Assembly (NCBI GenBank): GCA_002238605.1 | Contig: MPMR01000004.1 | Coordinates: 124,001 to 188,000, forward strand | Direction of reading: 5' to 3' | Origin: BD2-11 clade cluster bacterium bin43 | GTDB taxonomy: Bacteria > Gemmatimonadota > Gemmatimonadetes > Longimicrobiales > Gaopeijiaceae | Length of the DNA stretch: 64,000 nt | Shown: one piece after another, positions 45,401 through 54,857 of the stretch | Layout of the letters: each line of letters starts with the position of its first letter | Numbering within the stretch: position 1 is the stretch's first letter | Program-made: the position numbers and the translations under genes | Notes under the pieces: model-generated | Database searches by the model: none | The model's input: the letters and a program-made list of their open reading frames with translations, nothing else | Told to the model about the DNA's origin: nothing

Positions 45401-46108
45401 CTAGTCTCCGGGCCCAGACAGGCGCGTAACCGCTTCGTCGAACGAGGAGATGCCTTCCTCGCCGGTGAGCTTGACCTCCCCGGTCAGTTCCCCGCCCCGG
45501 TTGAGCACGAAGGTGGGCGTCCCCTCCACTGCCATGAGCTGGGCCAGGTTCATGTCGCTCAGGATGAGGGGGGCGACGGTGTCGCGAATGAGGCAGGCCT
45601 GGAACTCCTCCAGCGGCAGGTTGATGTCGGCCGCGAACTGGAGAAAGACGGGAATCGGGTCCTGTAGCGGCTGCCACACGCTCTGGTTCATGTAGAGGCG
45701 GTGCTGCATCGCCTCGAAACCCTGCCGGTCGTTCAGCCCACCCGCGCACAGCGCGGCTTCGGCCGCGTGAAACCCGCGCATGAGACGGGCGAGCGGAAAC
45801 ATGCGCACCACGAAGTTCGCCCTCCCGGTGTCGACGAAGGTCGCCTTCAGCGAATCCGTGCGCAGGATGTAGAAGGACCGGCAGGTGGGACAGCCGAAGT
45901 CGATGAACTCGTCGATGCGCGCCAAGGTTGAATCCACCATGTAGATGCGTGAATTGTCGGCGCGCTCCAGGAATTCCACGTCCATCATGCTGAGCGCGAT
46001 CCCGGCGGCAGCTTCCTGCTGCAGCGCGCTGGCCGACGTGGGAATCGCCGCAGCCAGGACGAGCGCCGCGATCATCGTCCGCCGGGCACGCTGGTGTTTC
46101 CTTCGCAT
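45401..46108 (-). CDS. DsbA-like exported thioredoxin-fold protein
   Basis: 235 residues from the ATG at 46108. Signal segment TMIAALVLAAAIPTSASA, then a DsbA/Thioredoxin_4 fold with the active site CPTC (73-76) in DFGCPTCRSF. The cis-Pro loop is EGTPTFVLN. Central helical insertion around FHAAEAALCAGGLN. Probably a periplasmic disulfide oxidoreductase; the FGCPTC context is more typical of thiol:disulfide exchange proteins with variable second residues. It converges with hipA, ending 107 bases away. Confidence 0.87.
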   Translation of the reverse strand: MRRKHQRARRTMIAALVLAAAIPTSASALQQEAAAGIALSMMDVEFLERADNSRIYMVDSTLARIDEFIDFGCPTCRSFYILRTDSLKATFVDTGRANFVVRMFPLARLMRGFHAAEAALCAGGLNDRQGFEAMQHRLYMNQSVWQPLQDPIPVFLQFAADINLPLEEFQACLIRDTVAPLILSDMNLAQLMAVEGTPTFVLNRGGELTGEVKLTGEEGISSFDEAVTRLSGPGD

Positions 46109-46240
46109 GGCTTCAAGCCCCTTTGGGCGGCCCACCCCGGACATGGGCGATACTCCTTGCTGGTTGGTCAATGAGACCCTTGGCACGGCTCTCGCGCAGG
46201 GTTCGACTGCTTCCGGTTACCGCCGCTGGCGCCGAATGGT

Positions 46241-46615
46241 TCAGCGTCCTCTGGGAATCAGGCGAACGTAGCCGGCCTGGATCAGGAGATCGAAGGCCTC
46301 GCCGGCCGTGACCGCCAGCTCCTGGGTCCGGTAGACGCCGCCACCCAGCAGATCCACTTCGAAGCCGATGGTGGGCAGCCTCCACTCGCGAGTGAAGCGC
46401 TCCCGCGTCTTGCCGGAAACGCTTCCCAGCCGGGTGCGCCCTCCGCCGGTCGAGATGTAGATGCGCGCGTCGTTGAAATCGAGGTTGTCCACAAAAATGG
46501 TGATATCCCGCGATGGCTCGGCGCCGATGCCGATGGGCGCGCGTCGCTGTCCCGTGCAGCCGGCAGCCAGCAGGGTCGCCAGCACGCAGAACGCGAACAG
46601 GGGTCGAGTTGTCAT
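46241..46615 (-). CDS. Small lipoprotein
   Basis: 124 residues with lipobox LAAGC (Cys20). The start at 46615 follows GGAGGAGGT. The mature part (PSRDITIFVDNLDFNDARIYIST; RLPTIGFEVDL) looks like one small beta-sandwich. I do not recognise the family. It stands 132 bases upstream of the DsbA-like gene in the same direction and may be co-transcribed. Confidence 0.75.
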   Translation of the reverse strand: MTTRPLFAFCVLATLLAAGCTGQRRAPIGIGAEPSRDITIFVDNLDFNDARIYISTGGGRTRLGSVSGKTRERFTREWRLPTIGFEVDLLGGGVYRTQELAVTAGEAFDLLIQAGYVRLIPRGR

Positions 46616-46798
46616 GATACCTCCTCCCGCGGGGGCCGGATGCCGGCTGGCCGCCGGCAGTCCGTCGTTTCCTGCCTGCGTACATTGTATCGCGAGTGGT
46701 GCGGGCCTGCTACCGGAAAGGGTCCCGGCGGGCGGACCTCGAGCGAAGGGCCCGGCACACGGGGTTGCCCGCGCGACATGCGCCGATGAAGCTGGTTC

Positions 46799-48112
46799 AT
46801 GGCTCGCACCGGCTCACAGGCGTACGTGGCGGGCAGGAGACAACCAACCATCCATGAGGCTCCGGATGCCGATAGCGGTCGAAAGGCGGGCGGCGTGGCG
46901 AGGGTGACGCGGTTCCCGGACGACCTGGTGGAGCGCATGCCGGGGGGGGATGCGATCACCCTGATCGTGCTCGACGGGGTGGGCGGACTCCCCCACCCCG
47001 CCACCGGCCTGACCGAGCTGGAGTCCGCGCGCACGCCCAACTTGGACGCGATGGCCGTGGAGAGCTCGCTGGGCATGCAGGTGCCGATCGCGCCCGGGAT
47101 CACGCCGGGGAGCGGCCCCGCCCACCTCGCCCTGTTCGGGTACGACCCGGCTCGCTACCTGATCGGGCGCGGTGTGCTGGCCGCGCTGGGGGTCGGGATT
47201 CGGCTGCGCGAGGGGGACGTGGCCGCCCGGCTCAACCTTGCCACCCTGGACGGGCGCGGCCGCGTGACCGACCGGCGCGCGGGGCGGCCCGGCAACGCCG
47301 AGGGGCGGCGGCTGGTGCGGCGGCTGCGGGAGGGCGTGACCGCGCCGCCCGGGGTGGACCTCCACTTCCAGCACGTCATGGAGCACCGCGCGGTCATGGT
47401 GCTGCGCGGCGACGGCCTGGGCGCGGAGGTCTCGGACACCGACCCGCAGCGCACCGGCGTCCCGCCCCGCCCACCCGGGGCGCCCGACGGAGACGCGGCA
47501 TCCGCGCGCACGGCCGAAGCTGCCGGCCGCATCCTGGAGCAGGCGGCGGAGGTGCTCGCCGGCGAGCCCGTCGCCAACGGGGTGCTCGCCCGCGGATTCG
47601 CCGAATACCGGGCCCCACCCGGCTTTGCCCGGCGGTATGGGCTGAAGGCGGTGGCGGTGGCGCGCTATCCCATGTACCGGGGGGTGGCCCGTCTGGTCGG
47701 AATGGAGGCCGCGGGAATCCCGGACTCCGACGGGGAGGCGGTGGAGCTGATGCGGGCCGCCGCCGGACACGCCGACTTCCGCTTTTTCCACTACAAGGCG
47801 ACGGATTCCCGAGGGGAGGACGGCGATTTCGAGGGCAAGGTCGGCGCCATCGAGGCGATGGACCACCTTCTGCCGGGGCTGGATGACGGGGGCGTGGTGA
47901 TCGTCACCGGCGACCACAGCACCCCCGCGACCATGGCCGCTCATTCCTGGCACGCGGTGCCGCTCCTGATCCGGTCGCGCCGGGCCCGGCCGACAGGGCG
48001 CCGCCTGACCGAAAACGCGTGCCGGCGGGGCGATCTGGGCACCATCGCGGCACGGCACATCATGTCGCTGGCCTTGGCGCACGCGGGCCGGCTGGCGAAG
48101 TTCGGCAGCTGA
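46799..48112 (+). CDS. apgM: 2,3-bisphosphoglycerate-independent phosphoglycerate mutase, archaeal type
   Basis: 437 residues by the ATG at 46799. A GTG at 46895 or 46904 may be the true start, since homology-like sequence begins only at ITLIVLDGVGGLPHP. Alkaline-phosphatase superfamily metal site: LIVLDGVGG, the catalytic Ser in PGSGPAHLALFGYDP, HYKATDSRGEDGD and TGDHSTP. HSWHAVPLLIRS closes the fold. It interconverts 3- and 2-phosphoglycerate in glycolysis. Upstream AGGs are weak for every start. Confidence 0.87.
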   Translation: MARTGSQAYVAGRRQPTIHEAPDADSGRKAGGVARVTRFPDDLVERMPGGDAITLIVLDGVGGLPHPATGLTELESARTPNLDAMAVESSLGMQVPIAPGITPGSGPAHLALFGYDPARYLIGRGVLAALGVGIRLREGDVAARLNLATLDGRGRVTDRRAGRPGNAEGRRLVRRLREGVTAPPGVDLHFQHVMEHRAVMVLRGDGLGAEVSDTDPQRTGVPPRPPGAPDGDAASARTAEAAGRILEQAAEVLAGEPVANGVLARGFAEYRAPPGFARRYGLKAVAVARYPMYRGVARLVGMEAAGIPDSDGEAVELMRAAAGHADFRFFHYKATDSRGEDGDFEGKVGAIEAMDHLLPGLDDGGVVIVTGDHSTPATMAAHSWHAVPLLIRSRRARPTGRRLTENACRRGDLGTIAARHIMSLALAHAGRLAKFGS

Positions 48113-48143
48113 AGTTCGCGTCTTCCGCCGCCCGCAAGCACCC

Positions 48144-49415
48144 GTGATATCCATCCCCTGCGAAGAGCACAGCCTCGAGAACGGACTCCGGATCGTCCTT
48201 TCTCCCGATCCATCCGTGCCCATCGTCGCCGTGAACCTCTGGTACGACGTGGGTTCCCGGAACGAAGGTCCCGGACAGACCGGCCTGGCCCATCTCTTCG
48301 AGCACATGATGTTCCAGGGATCCCGCCATGTGGCCGGCAACCAGCACTTCGAGCTGCTGGAGGGCGTCGGCGGTTCGGCCAACGCGTCCACGTGGTTCGA
48401 TCGCACCAACTACTACGAGACTCTCCCCTCGCATCATCTGGAGTTGGCGCTCTGGCTCGAGGCGGATCGCATGGGATGGATGCTGCCCGCGCTCACCGCC
48501 GAGAAGCTCGAGAACCAGCGGGATGTGGTGAAGAACGAACGCCGTCAGCGCTACGACAACCAGCCCTACGGGGACTGGGATGAGCGCATGCTGGCGATGG
48601 TCTACCCGCCGGGGCACCCCTATCGCCATCCGGTCATCGGGTCACTGGAGGACATCGACGGGTTCACGCTCGACGACCTCGAGTCGTTCTTTCGCGCCTA
48701 CTACGCGCCTGACAACGCCGTGCTCACGCTCTGCGGCGGCTTCGATCCCACCCGCGCGCTCGAGTGGACTGAACGCTACTTCGGCGGGATCCCGCCGGGA
48801 CCCGGGGCCCGGAGGATCGCCGGAGATGCGGACGCGGAGCGCGAGAACCACACCGTTTCCAGCCAGACGGTCGAGGCCGATGTGCCGCTCACGCGGGTCT
48901 ATGCGGCGATGCGCGTGCCCACCTTCGACGATCCCGCCTTCTACGCCGCCGACGTCGCGGGCGACATTCTGGGAAGGGGACGGGCATCGCGACTCCATCG
49001 CTCGCTGGTGCTGGAGCGACGGGTCGCCAAGGATGTCGCGGCGCACGTTTTTCCACTGATGACCGGGGCCGCGATGATGCTGGTTCGGGCGACGGGCAAC
49101 ATGGGGGTCGACCCGGGGGAGTTGGAGGCAGTCCTGGTCGAGGAGATCGACGGGCTGAGGGCGGTCGCCGGGGAAGAAGTCGCCCGGGCCGTGGCCATGG
49201 CCGAGACGGCCATTCTCGGGCAACTCGAGGTCGTGGCCCAGCGGGCCGATCTGCTCTCGATGTTCGCGACGCATTTCGGAGATCCGCAGCGGATCTCCAC
49301 GGAAATCAATCGCCTGCGCGCGGTTACGCCGGAGGCGGTGGCGACCCTGGCCGGAGAACGCCTGGGGCCGGAGAACCGGGCGATTCTGACGTACGTGCCC
49401 CGGACATCCGCTTGA
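48144..49415 (+). CDS. M16 family zinc peptidase, active subunit
   Basis: 423 residues with a GTG start at 48144. Inverted zinc motif HLFEH (HxxEH) in GLAHLFEHMMFQGS, with the distal Glu in ENQRDVVKNERRQ. The two-domain M16B layout follows. No signal peptide is visible, so it acts in the cytoplasm unless a longer start exists. It is followed by an inactive partner with a TTGA overlap; M16B proteins commonly pair an HxxEH subunit with an R/Y-containing one to close the active site. Confidence 0.92.
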   Translation: MISIPCEEHSLENGLRIVLSPDPSVPIVAVNLWYDVGSRNEGPGQTGLAHLFEHMMFQGSRHVAGNQHFELLEGVGGSANASTWFDRTNYYETLPSHHLELALWLEADRMGWMLPALTAEKLENQRDVVKNERRQRYDNQPYGDWDERMLAMVYPPGHPYRHPVIGSLEDIDGFTLDDLESFFRAYYAPDNAVLTLCGGFDPTRALEWTERYFGGIPPGPGARRIAGDADAERENHTVSSQTVEADVPLTRVYAAMRVPTFDDPAFYAADVAGDILGRGRASRLHRSLVLERRVAKDVAAHVFPLMTGAAMMLVRATGNMGVDPGELEAVLVEEIDGLRAVAGEEVARAVAMAETAILGQLEVVAQRADLLSMFATHFGDPQRISTEINRLRAVTPEAVATLAGERLGPENRAILTYVPRTSA

Positions 49416-50767
49416 GCCCCGCAGGCTTCCCCCGCACACCGCCGGGACCGGGACCGGTTGCGCCCTTCGCGATTCCGACGGTGCATGCCGCGAGACTCGA
49501 TTCCGGGCTGGAGCTGCGAGTCGCGCGCCGGGATGGGGTTCCGCTGGTGACCGCCCTCCTGGTCATGGATGCAGGCGAGGCGACCCTCGCGGGCGAGCAG
49601 GCCGGGCTGGCGGTGCTGACGGGCAAGGCGCTGCACGGCGGCACCGCGCGCCGGTCGGCGGTGGAGTTGGCGTGCGCCCTCGAGGACATGGGTACGCACC
49701 TGGCGACGTCGGTCGGCTGGGATTCCACGGTGGTCTCCCTGACCTGCGCCGCCGACCGGTTTCCGCGCGCCCTCCGGTTGCTGTCGGAAGTCGTCCTGAC
49801 TCCGGGGTTTCCGGATGAAGAGGTGGAGCGCACCCGCGAGCAGCAGCTGGGAGGGATCCGGCAACGCAGGATGTATCCCGCGCAGCTCGCCACCGCGGCC
49901 GCGGCACACTTCTTCTTCGGGAAGAGGGCCACCTACGGGCGGCCGATGGCGGGCACGGAAGGGACGGTCGCGGGCCTGGAGCGCACGCATGTGGCAGGCT
50001 TCGCAGCCGGCCGCTTCCGGCCGCGGGGAGCTGCGCTGGTCGTCGCGGGCGATGTCTCGGGGGCGGCGGTGACGGACCTCTCGGCCGAGTGTTTCGGCGG
50101 CTGGCGGGGGCAGGCCGCTCCCGTCGAAGCGACGGCCGGGCCCCGCTTCGGCGAGCGTCGCTTCGTGATCGTCCATCGCCCGGGCGCGGTTCAGTCGGAG
50201 CTGCGCATCGGCCATGCCAGCGTGGCGCGCACGACGCCCGACTACTTCCCGCTGATCGTGCTCAACGCCGTGCTCGGGGGCGCGTTCACCAGTCGCCTCA
50301 ACCTGAACCTCAGGGAAGACAAGGGCTTCACCTACGGAGTGAGCTCGCACTTCCTCCTCCGGCGCGCGGGCGGGATGTTCCGCATCGCCACGGCAGTGGC
50401 GACCGAAGACACCGCGGCGGCCGTCCGGGAGGTGCTTGCGGAGACGGAGACGCTGGTTGCCGACGGACCCACGCCGGCCGAAGTGCGCGGCGCGCGCGAC
50501 TACCTTGCGGGGATCTTCCCGCTGCGCCTGGAGACCACCGCCCAGGTCGCGTCGGGCATCGCGCGGATGTTCGTGCACGGCCTCGCCCCTGATTACCACG
50601 CGCGCTACCGCGACCGGGTGCGGGCGGTGCAGGTCGACGACGCGGCGGGTGCGGCCCGTCGCCGGATCCGCCCGGACGCCCTCACGGTGGTGGTAGCGGG
50701 CGACGCCGACCGGGTGGCCCCGGAACTCGAATCCCTCGGCCCGATCGAAGTCCACCACGACTTCTGA
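49412..50767 (+). CDS. M16 family peptidase-like partner, zinc motif absent
   Basis: 451 residues with a TTG start overlapping the previous stop by 4 bases. The M16 fold is recognisable (LDSGLELRVARRDGVPLV; TPGFPDEEVERTREQQLGGI, in parts), but the HxxEH position reads LTGKALHGG, so it cannot bind catalytic zinc. It retains NLREDKGFTYGVSS, the R/Y-type substrate-binding block of non-catalytic subunits. It most likely forms a heterodimer with the preceding peptidase. A 257-base stretch with no supported gene follows. Confidence 0.9.
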   Translation: MSPAGFPRTPPGPGPVAPFAIPTVHAARLDSGLELRVARRDGVPLVTALLVMDAGEATLAGEQAGLAVLTGKALHGGTARRSAVELACALEDMGTHLATSVGWDSTVVSLTCAADRFPRALRLLSEVVLTPGFPDEEVERTREQQLGGIRQRRMYPAQLATAAAAHFFFGKRATYGRPMAGTEGTVAGLERTHVAGFAAGRFRPRGAALVVAGDVSGAAVTDLSAECFGGWRGQAAPVEATAGPRFGERRFVIVHRPGAVQSELRIGHASVARTTPDYFPLIVLNAVLGGAFTSRLNLNLREDKGFTYGVSSHFLLRRAGGMFRIATAVATEDTAAAVREVLAETETLVADGPTPAEVRGARDYLAGIFPLRLETTAQVASGIARMFVHGLAPDYHARYRDRVRAVQVDDAAGAARRRIRPDALTVVVAGDADRVAPELESLGPIEVHHDF

Positions 50768-51024
50768 CCCGCCTGTGCGCGTCCGCCGCTGCGCGGACGA
50801 CGCCGATCCAGGAAAGGCAGCCGCCGGCACGGGGCACGACCGGAGCGCGCGCGCCGGAGGCTCCTCCGGGCAAGCCCGCGGTGCGTCGCGACCTCCTCCG
50901 GGCAACCCCCCGCCGCCCGGCCGCGCCTAACGTCCGGAAAGCAGCCGCTCTCGTATGACCGCTGGCGTCATGCGGGTCGGCCTGCCCGCGTCTTCGGGAC
51001 GCAGCATCAACGGGAGAAACCGCT

Positions 51025-51762
51025 TTGCTCGAAGGGGAGTTGCCACCATACCTGTCCGCCGGTCGAGCCGTGTACCCGGGGGGCGACACCGTTCGATACC
51101 CGGGACCGGACGCGATCCCGGGACCGGATGGGACGGGCCGCCTGTCGAGCCGGGTGGTGCACGATGGCCGGGTGGTTCACCTTTCCGTCGACCGGGTGCG
51201 CTTTCCGGACGGATCCGAGGGCGACCTGGAACTGATCCGGCACCCCGGGGCCGCCGCGGTGGTGCCCTTCGTGGATCCGCCGGAGTCGCCCGACCCCGCG
51301 ATTCTGCTGCTCCGGCAGTACCGCTACGCCTCTGGCGGCTACCTGTACGAAGTGCCGGCGGGATTGCCTGAGGGGACGAACGAGGCCTGGGCGGAGTGCG
51401 CGCGGCGGGAGCTGGCGGAGGAGACCGGATTCACCGCGGCCCGGATCGACTATCTGACCCGAATCTTCACGACACCCGGCTTCACCAACGAGGTGATTCA
51501 CCTGTTCGCCGCGACCGGCCTCTCGGCTGGAGACGCCGTCCGCGACGCGGACGAGTTCATCACCGTGCAGGTGGTGCCGTTCTCCAGCGCCCTGGAGATG
51601 GTGCGCACAGGTCGGATCGTGGACTGCAAGACCGTCGCGGCCCTCCTGTACACCGCCGCCTTTCGGAGGACCCCGTCCGGAGACCGTGCCGTCCACCGCG
51701 GGAACGACGGCCGTCCTCCCCCGGGGACGCACCTGGGGCGCGAGGCCGGGGAGAGCGCGTGA
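51025..51762 (+). CDS. Nudix hydrolase, ADP-ribose pyrophosphatase-like
   Basis: 245 residues with a TTG start at 51025 (GGGAG upstream). Nudix box at about 111-136: GLPEGTNEAWAECARRELAEETGF, given here in parts as GLPEGTNE and RELAEETGF. The second half of the box is canonical. The spacing from the first Gly to the first Glu is one residue longer than GX5E. The LLRQYRY and YLYEVPAG segments resemble ADP-ribose pyrophosphatases. The C-terminal 30 residues are disordered. It probably hydrolyses ADP-ribose or a related nucleotide. Confidence 0.85.
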   Translation: MLEGELPPYLSAGRAVYPGGDTVRYPGPDAIPGPDGTGRLSSRVVHDGRVVHLSVDRVRFPDGSEGDLELIRHPGAAAVVPFVDPPESPDPAILLLRQYRYASGGYLYEVPAGLPEGTNEAWAECARRELAEETGFTAARIDYLTRIFTTPGFTNEVIHLFAATGLSAGDAVRDADEFITVQVVPFSSALEMVRTGRIVDCKTVAALLYTAAFRRTPSGDRAVHRGNDGRPPPGTHLGREAGESA

Positions 51763-51838
51763 ATCGTCTGGTACGAAACCTGCACACAACAATGCCCTGT
51801 TCGAGGGCACAAAGAGCCAAGTCTGGCAGTGGAGCGAA

Positions 51839-52480
51839 ATGAATACCGAAAAGAGCCTGGCAAGGAAGCCGGCGAGGCCGGCGCACGAAACCCGGGACGC
51901 CCTCAGGAAGCTGGACGACAGCGCCGTCGTGAAGCGGTTCCTCGAGGGCGAGCAGAGAGCCTTCGGGATTCTGGTGGACCGCTACGACAATCGGCTGGTC
52001 AACTTCGTCTACCGGACCATCGGCGACCGGGAGCGGGCGCAGGACCTGGTGCAGGAGACCTTCATCCGGGTCTACCGCCACCTCCACCGCTTCGACCCCA
52101 CCAAGAAGTTCTCCACCTGGATCTACACCATCGCCAGCAACCTGGCGAAGAACGAGCTGCGCAACCGCTCGCGAAACCCCCTCGTCTTCTTCCAGACCAT
52201 CAAGAAGAACTGGGAGGCGGATCATCGGCCGCTGGAGTGGGAGGACCACACCTACAGGCCCGACGACCTGTACCGCAAGAGACACCTCCGCGCGGTCGTC
52301 GAAAGGGCGGTCAGCGAACTGCCGGAGCATCACCGGGTGGTCTTCGTGCTGCGGGAACTCCAGGGGAAGACCTACGAGGAGATCTCCGAGATCACTGCGG
52401 TCAACCTGGGTACGGTGAAGAGCCGACTGAACCGGGCGCGCAACAACTTCGCCCGCATCGTCGCACCCATGCTGGACTGA
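51839..52480 (+). CDS. ECF-type RNA polymerase sigma factor
   Basis: 213 residues, ATG at 51839 with GGAG 5 bases upstream. Region 2 includes FGILVDRYDNRLVNFVYRTIGDRE and the DLVQETFIRVYRHLHRF helix; region 4 includes LPEHHRVVFVLRELQGKTYEEISEI and GTVKSRLNRARNNF (in parts). An RpoE-like group IV sigma factor. The zinc-finger anti-sigma gene follows after 343 bases. The leading 25 residues are basic and unusual for the family, so a later start is conceivable. Confidence 0.93.
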   Translation: MNTEKSLARKPARPAHETRDALRKLDDSAVVKRFLEGEQRAFGILVDRYDNRLVNFVYRTIGDRERAQDLVQETFIRVYRHLHRFDPTKKFSTWIYTIASNLAKNELRNRSRNPLVFFQTIKKNWEADHRPLEWEDHTYRPDDLYRKRHLRAVVERAVSELPEHHRVVFVLRELQGKTYEEISEITAVNLGTVKSRLNRARNNFARIVAPMLD

Positions 52481-52823
52481 GTCCGCGCCGGACGCACCAT
52501 CCAGCTCGCGCTCCCGAACATCACCTTCCGCGCGTCCCCCCGCATATGCGGGCGGCGCGCCCGCGGCCCCGCCGCCGGCTACCGGGTTCTGGCCCGGCCA
52601 GGGGTGGGAACCTCGTCCTGCCCCTCCGGTAGCAGACCTTCCACCGTCTGGTCCCAGAGCCTCCTTCCCGCGAATTCGCGGGGGAACCCGAGCGTTGCAC
52701 TTCAAGTAGAGAACTCGGCAGGCACCGACGGACCCGGGGGATCGGATTCGGACCGCCGGGCGAGGGTTGAGCGAGCAGGCTCGCAGGGAAAGAGTCGCCA
52801 GGACCACGAGTACACGGACGCAC
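52481..52823. other. Intergenic stretch between sigma and anti-sigma genes
   Basis: 343 bases with no coding sequence that I can support on either strand. It holds an inverted repeat GCTACCGG (52578-52585) / CCGGTAGC (52626-52633) enclosing smaller pairable segments (GGTTC/GAACC, AGGGG/CCCCT). This could be a sigma-gene terminator or a structured leader for the anti-sigma transcript. Confidence 0.45.
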
Positions 52824-53324
52824 ATGGAATGCAACGGCTTTCTGCAGCGCTTCTCCGAATTCCATGACGGAGAAGCGGCCGATGCGGACGTTTTCGAGCA
52901 GCACCTGACGGAGTGCCCGGGCTGCCGGCGCTACACGGACACCGTATCGCGCAGCCTGGCTCTGCTGCGCGCCATCCCCGGCGTGACCGTTGGCGAGGAC
53001 TTCCATCCCCGACTTCAGCATCGCATCTACCACATCCAGGAGGATCTTGCGCGCCGCCGCCGCGGCGCCCCGTTCACCCGCCTGGGTGTGGCGTTCGCCG
53101 CCACGATTCTGCTGGCGCTGGCCATATGGGGACCGGAACTCGTCCAGGAGACTCCCCAGGTCGCGCTTCCCCCCATCGTCGTCTCCGAGCCTCCCTCGCT
53201 GCGCACGGCCGCTCCATCCGCCACGGTACGCTATCGCTCCATCCGCCTCCTGGACTCCAGCCTGGACGGCAACGACCTGTGGAGCCGCGCGCTGTACGAA
53301 TACTCGCCCCTCTCCCAGCGCTGA
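52824..53324 (+). CDS. Zinc-finger anti-sigma factor, membrane-bound
   Basis: 166 residues from the ATG at 52824, starting MECNGFLQRFSEFHDGE. A ZAS-type motif HLTECPGC (HxxxCxxC) lies about 27 residues in. One transmembrane helix (GVAFAATILLALAIWG) follows near residue 95, leaving a periplasmic tail of ~55 residues. Such proteins hold their cognate ECF sigma at the membrane until a signal arrives. The ribosome site is weak, and a start upstream in the same frame is possible. holA follows 25 bases later. Confidence 0.85.
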   Translation: MECNGFLQRFSEFHDGEAADADVFEQHLTECPGCRRYTDTVSRSLALLRAIPGVTVGEDFHPRLQHRIYHIQEDLARRRRGAPFTRLGVAFAATILLALAIWGPELVQETPQVALPPIVVSEPPSLRTAAPSATVRYRSIRLLDSSLDGNDLWSRALYEYSPLSQR

Positions 53325-53349
53325 CCGGGAATCCAAGTCCCGGCAGGCA

Positions 53350-54408
53350 ATGATCCCCGCCACCTATCGGCGCGCGCTTGGCGGGCATGGAGGCGGGGTC
53401 TTCTACCTCCATGGCGAAGACGACTTCCGCAAGCGCGAGGCCGCGCGGGAGATCGCCGAGGCCCATCTCGACCCGGCGACGCGCGATTTCAACTTCGACG
53501 TCATGTCCGGCCCGGAGCTCGACGTGCGCGATCTCGCCTCGGTGCTGGCCACCCCCCCCATGATGGCCGAGTGGCGGGTGGTGCTGGTCCATGGCGCGGA
53601 GGCACTGGCTCCGCTTCCCGCGGCGCGCAAGCTTGTGCTCGGCATCGCGGCGTCGCCCCCGGAGGGGCTGGCCCTGATTCTGACCGCCACGCGCCCGGCG
53701 CGCTCCAGGGCGCGTTTCTATCGGGACATCGTGCGCGCGGCCCGCTCGCTCGAGTTCCGTCCGGTGCGGGCAAACGACCTGCCCGGCTTCCTGATCTCGT
53801 GGTGCCACGACCGGCATGGCGCGGAGATGAACGAAGACGCCGCGCGAGCACTTGCGGCGGCCGTCGGATCCGACATGGGAGTACTGGCGCAGGAGATCGC
53901 CAAGCTGATCTCCATGGCCCCCGAAGGTCGCCCGATTACGGTGGAGACGGTGGAGGCCGGAGGGATCCGGGTTTCCCGCCTCGACCCCTGGCGCTGGTTC
54001 GACATGGTGGGAGGACGAGACTTCGCGGCGGCCACCGCCGCCCTGGGCGAACTCTTCATGCGCGGCGAATCAGGCGTGTTCCTGGTCATGGGCCTCACCA
54101 CCCACTTCCTCCGCATCGGGCTGGCGCTCGACCGCGGGCTGTCCGGGCTGGAGGCCGCGCTTCCACCCCATCAGCGCTGGCTCGCCCGCCGCATCCAGGG
54201 ACAGAGCCGGGGCTGGAACCGCGAGAGCCTGGACGCGGCGCTGCTCGGGCTGCGCCGGGTAGACCGGCTGATGAAGGCAAGCGCCCTGCCCCACCATCAT
54301 CTACTGGAGGAATGGCTGCTCGCGCAGCGTGCCTCCGCGGGAGAGGGAGGTCGAGCGGGGCCCCTCCGCGCCGGTGCCCGGACGCGGCGCGGAGAGGCGG
54401 TCAGGTAA
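53350..54408 (+). CDS. holA: DNA polymerase III delta subunit
   Basis: 352 residues. GGVFYLHGEDDFRKREAAREI opens the degenerate AAA-like domain I of the clamp loader. MAEWRVVLVHGAEAL and LALILTATRP follow, then LAQEIAKLISMAPEGRPITVETVEA and the helical collar domain, with LLGLRRVDRLMKASALPHHHLLEEW as the closing block. It opens the beta clamp. The tail after residue ~325 is basic and disordered. It converges with the cytochrome at 54417, leaving 8 bases between stops. Confidence 0.88.
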   Translation: MIPATYRRALGGHGGGVFYLHGEDDFRKREAAREIAEAHLDPATRDFNFDVMSGPELDVRDLASVLATPPMMAEWRVVLVHGAEALAPLPAARKLVLGIAASPPEGLALILTATRPARSRARFYRDIVRAARSLEFRPVRANDLPGFLISWCHDRHGAEMNEDAARALAAAVGSDMGVLAQEIAKLISMAPEGRPITVETVEAGGIRVSRLDPWRWFDMVGGRDFAAATAALGELFMRGESGVFLVMGLTTHFLRIGLALDRGLSGLEAALPPHQRWLARRIQGQSRGWNRESLDAALLGLRRVDRLMKASALPHHHLLEEWLLAQRASAGEGGRAGPLRAGARTRRGEAVR

Positions 54409-54416
54409 GGGCGCGA

Positions 54417-54857
54417 CTATCCGCGCACGCCGAGGCTCCAGATGAACGCCGCGAGCGAACTGATCTCCTCGTCGGAAAGACCCAGGCCGCCGCGCGGGAG
54501 CATCAGGCCGGGATACTCCTTCGGCTCGAGAACTCCGGTCTCGATGACCTGGATGATGCCGGCGTAGCTGCCGTCCGAGTTGAGCCACACGTCGTCGGCC
54601 AGGTTTGGCGCCAGCTGTCCCCCCTTGCCGTTGGCCCCGTGGCACGCGGAGCAGGTGGCCCGGGCGTTGAAGAGGATCCGCCCCTCCGAAATGGACTCCA
54701 GGGTGACGCCGTCCGGAGCTGCGCCGTCGTTGAGGGTTGCGCTGAGGGCATCCGGCATCGGGACATCCGCGTTGGCGTCTCCGGTTCCGCCGCATGCCGC
54801 CGAAACAACGATCACCAATAGTGGCAAGACGTGATTCAGCAATGGTTTATGTATCAT
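54417..54857 (-). CDS. Lipoprotein cytochrome c
   Basis: 146 residues, ATG at 54857 behind AAGGAG. Lipobox VSAAC (Cys22) anchors it to a membrane. Haem motif CSACHG at 69-74 and axial Met in GLMLPRGG. The fold is the same as the soluble cytochrome at 15086-15487. It would carry electrons at the periplasmic membrane face. The 269-base region up to mutS on the other strand holds both promoters and nothing else I recognise. Confidence 0.9.
   Translation of the reverse strand: MIHKPLLNHVLPLLVIVVSAACGGTGDANADVPMPDALSATLNDGAAPDGVTLESISEGRILFNARATCSACHGANGKGGQLAPNLADDVWLNSDGSYAGIIQVIETGVLEPKEYPGLMLPRGGLGLSDEEISSLAAFIWSLGVRG

Noticed and set aside
49412-50767. Second M16 gene as a pseudogene because HxxEH is missing
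   Set aside because: The frame is intact, coupled to the active subunit and keeps the R/Y-type block, which fits a normal non-catalytic partner.
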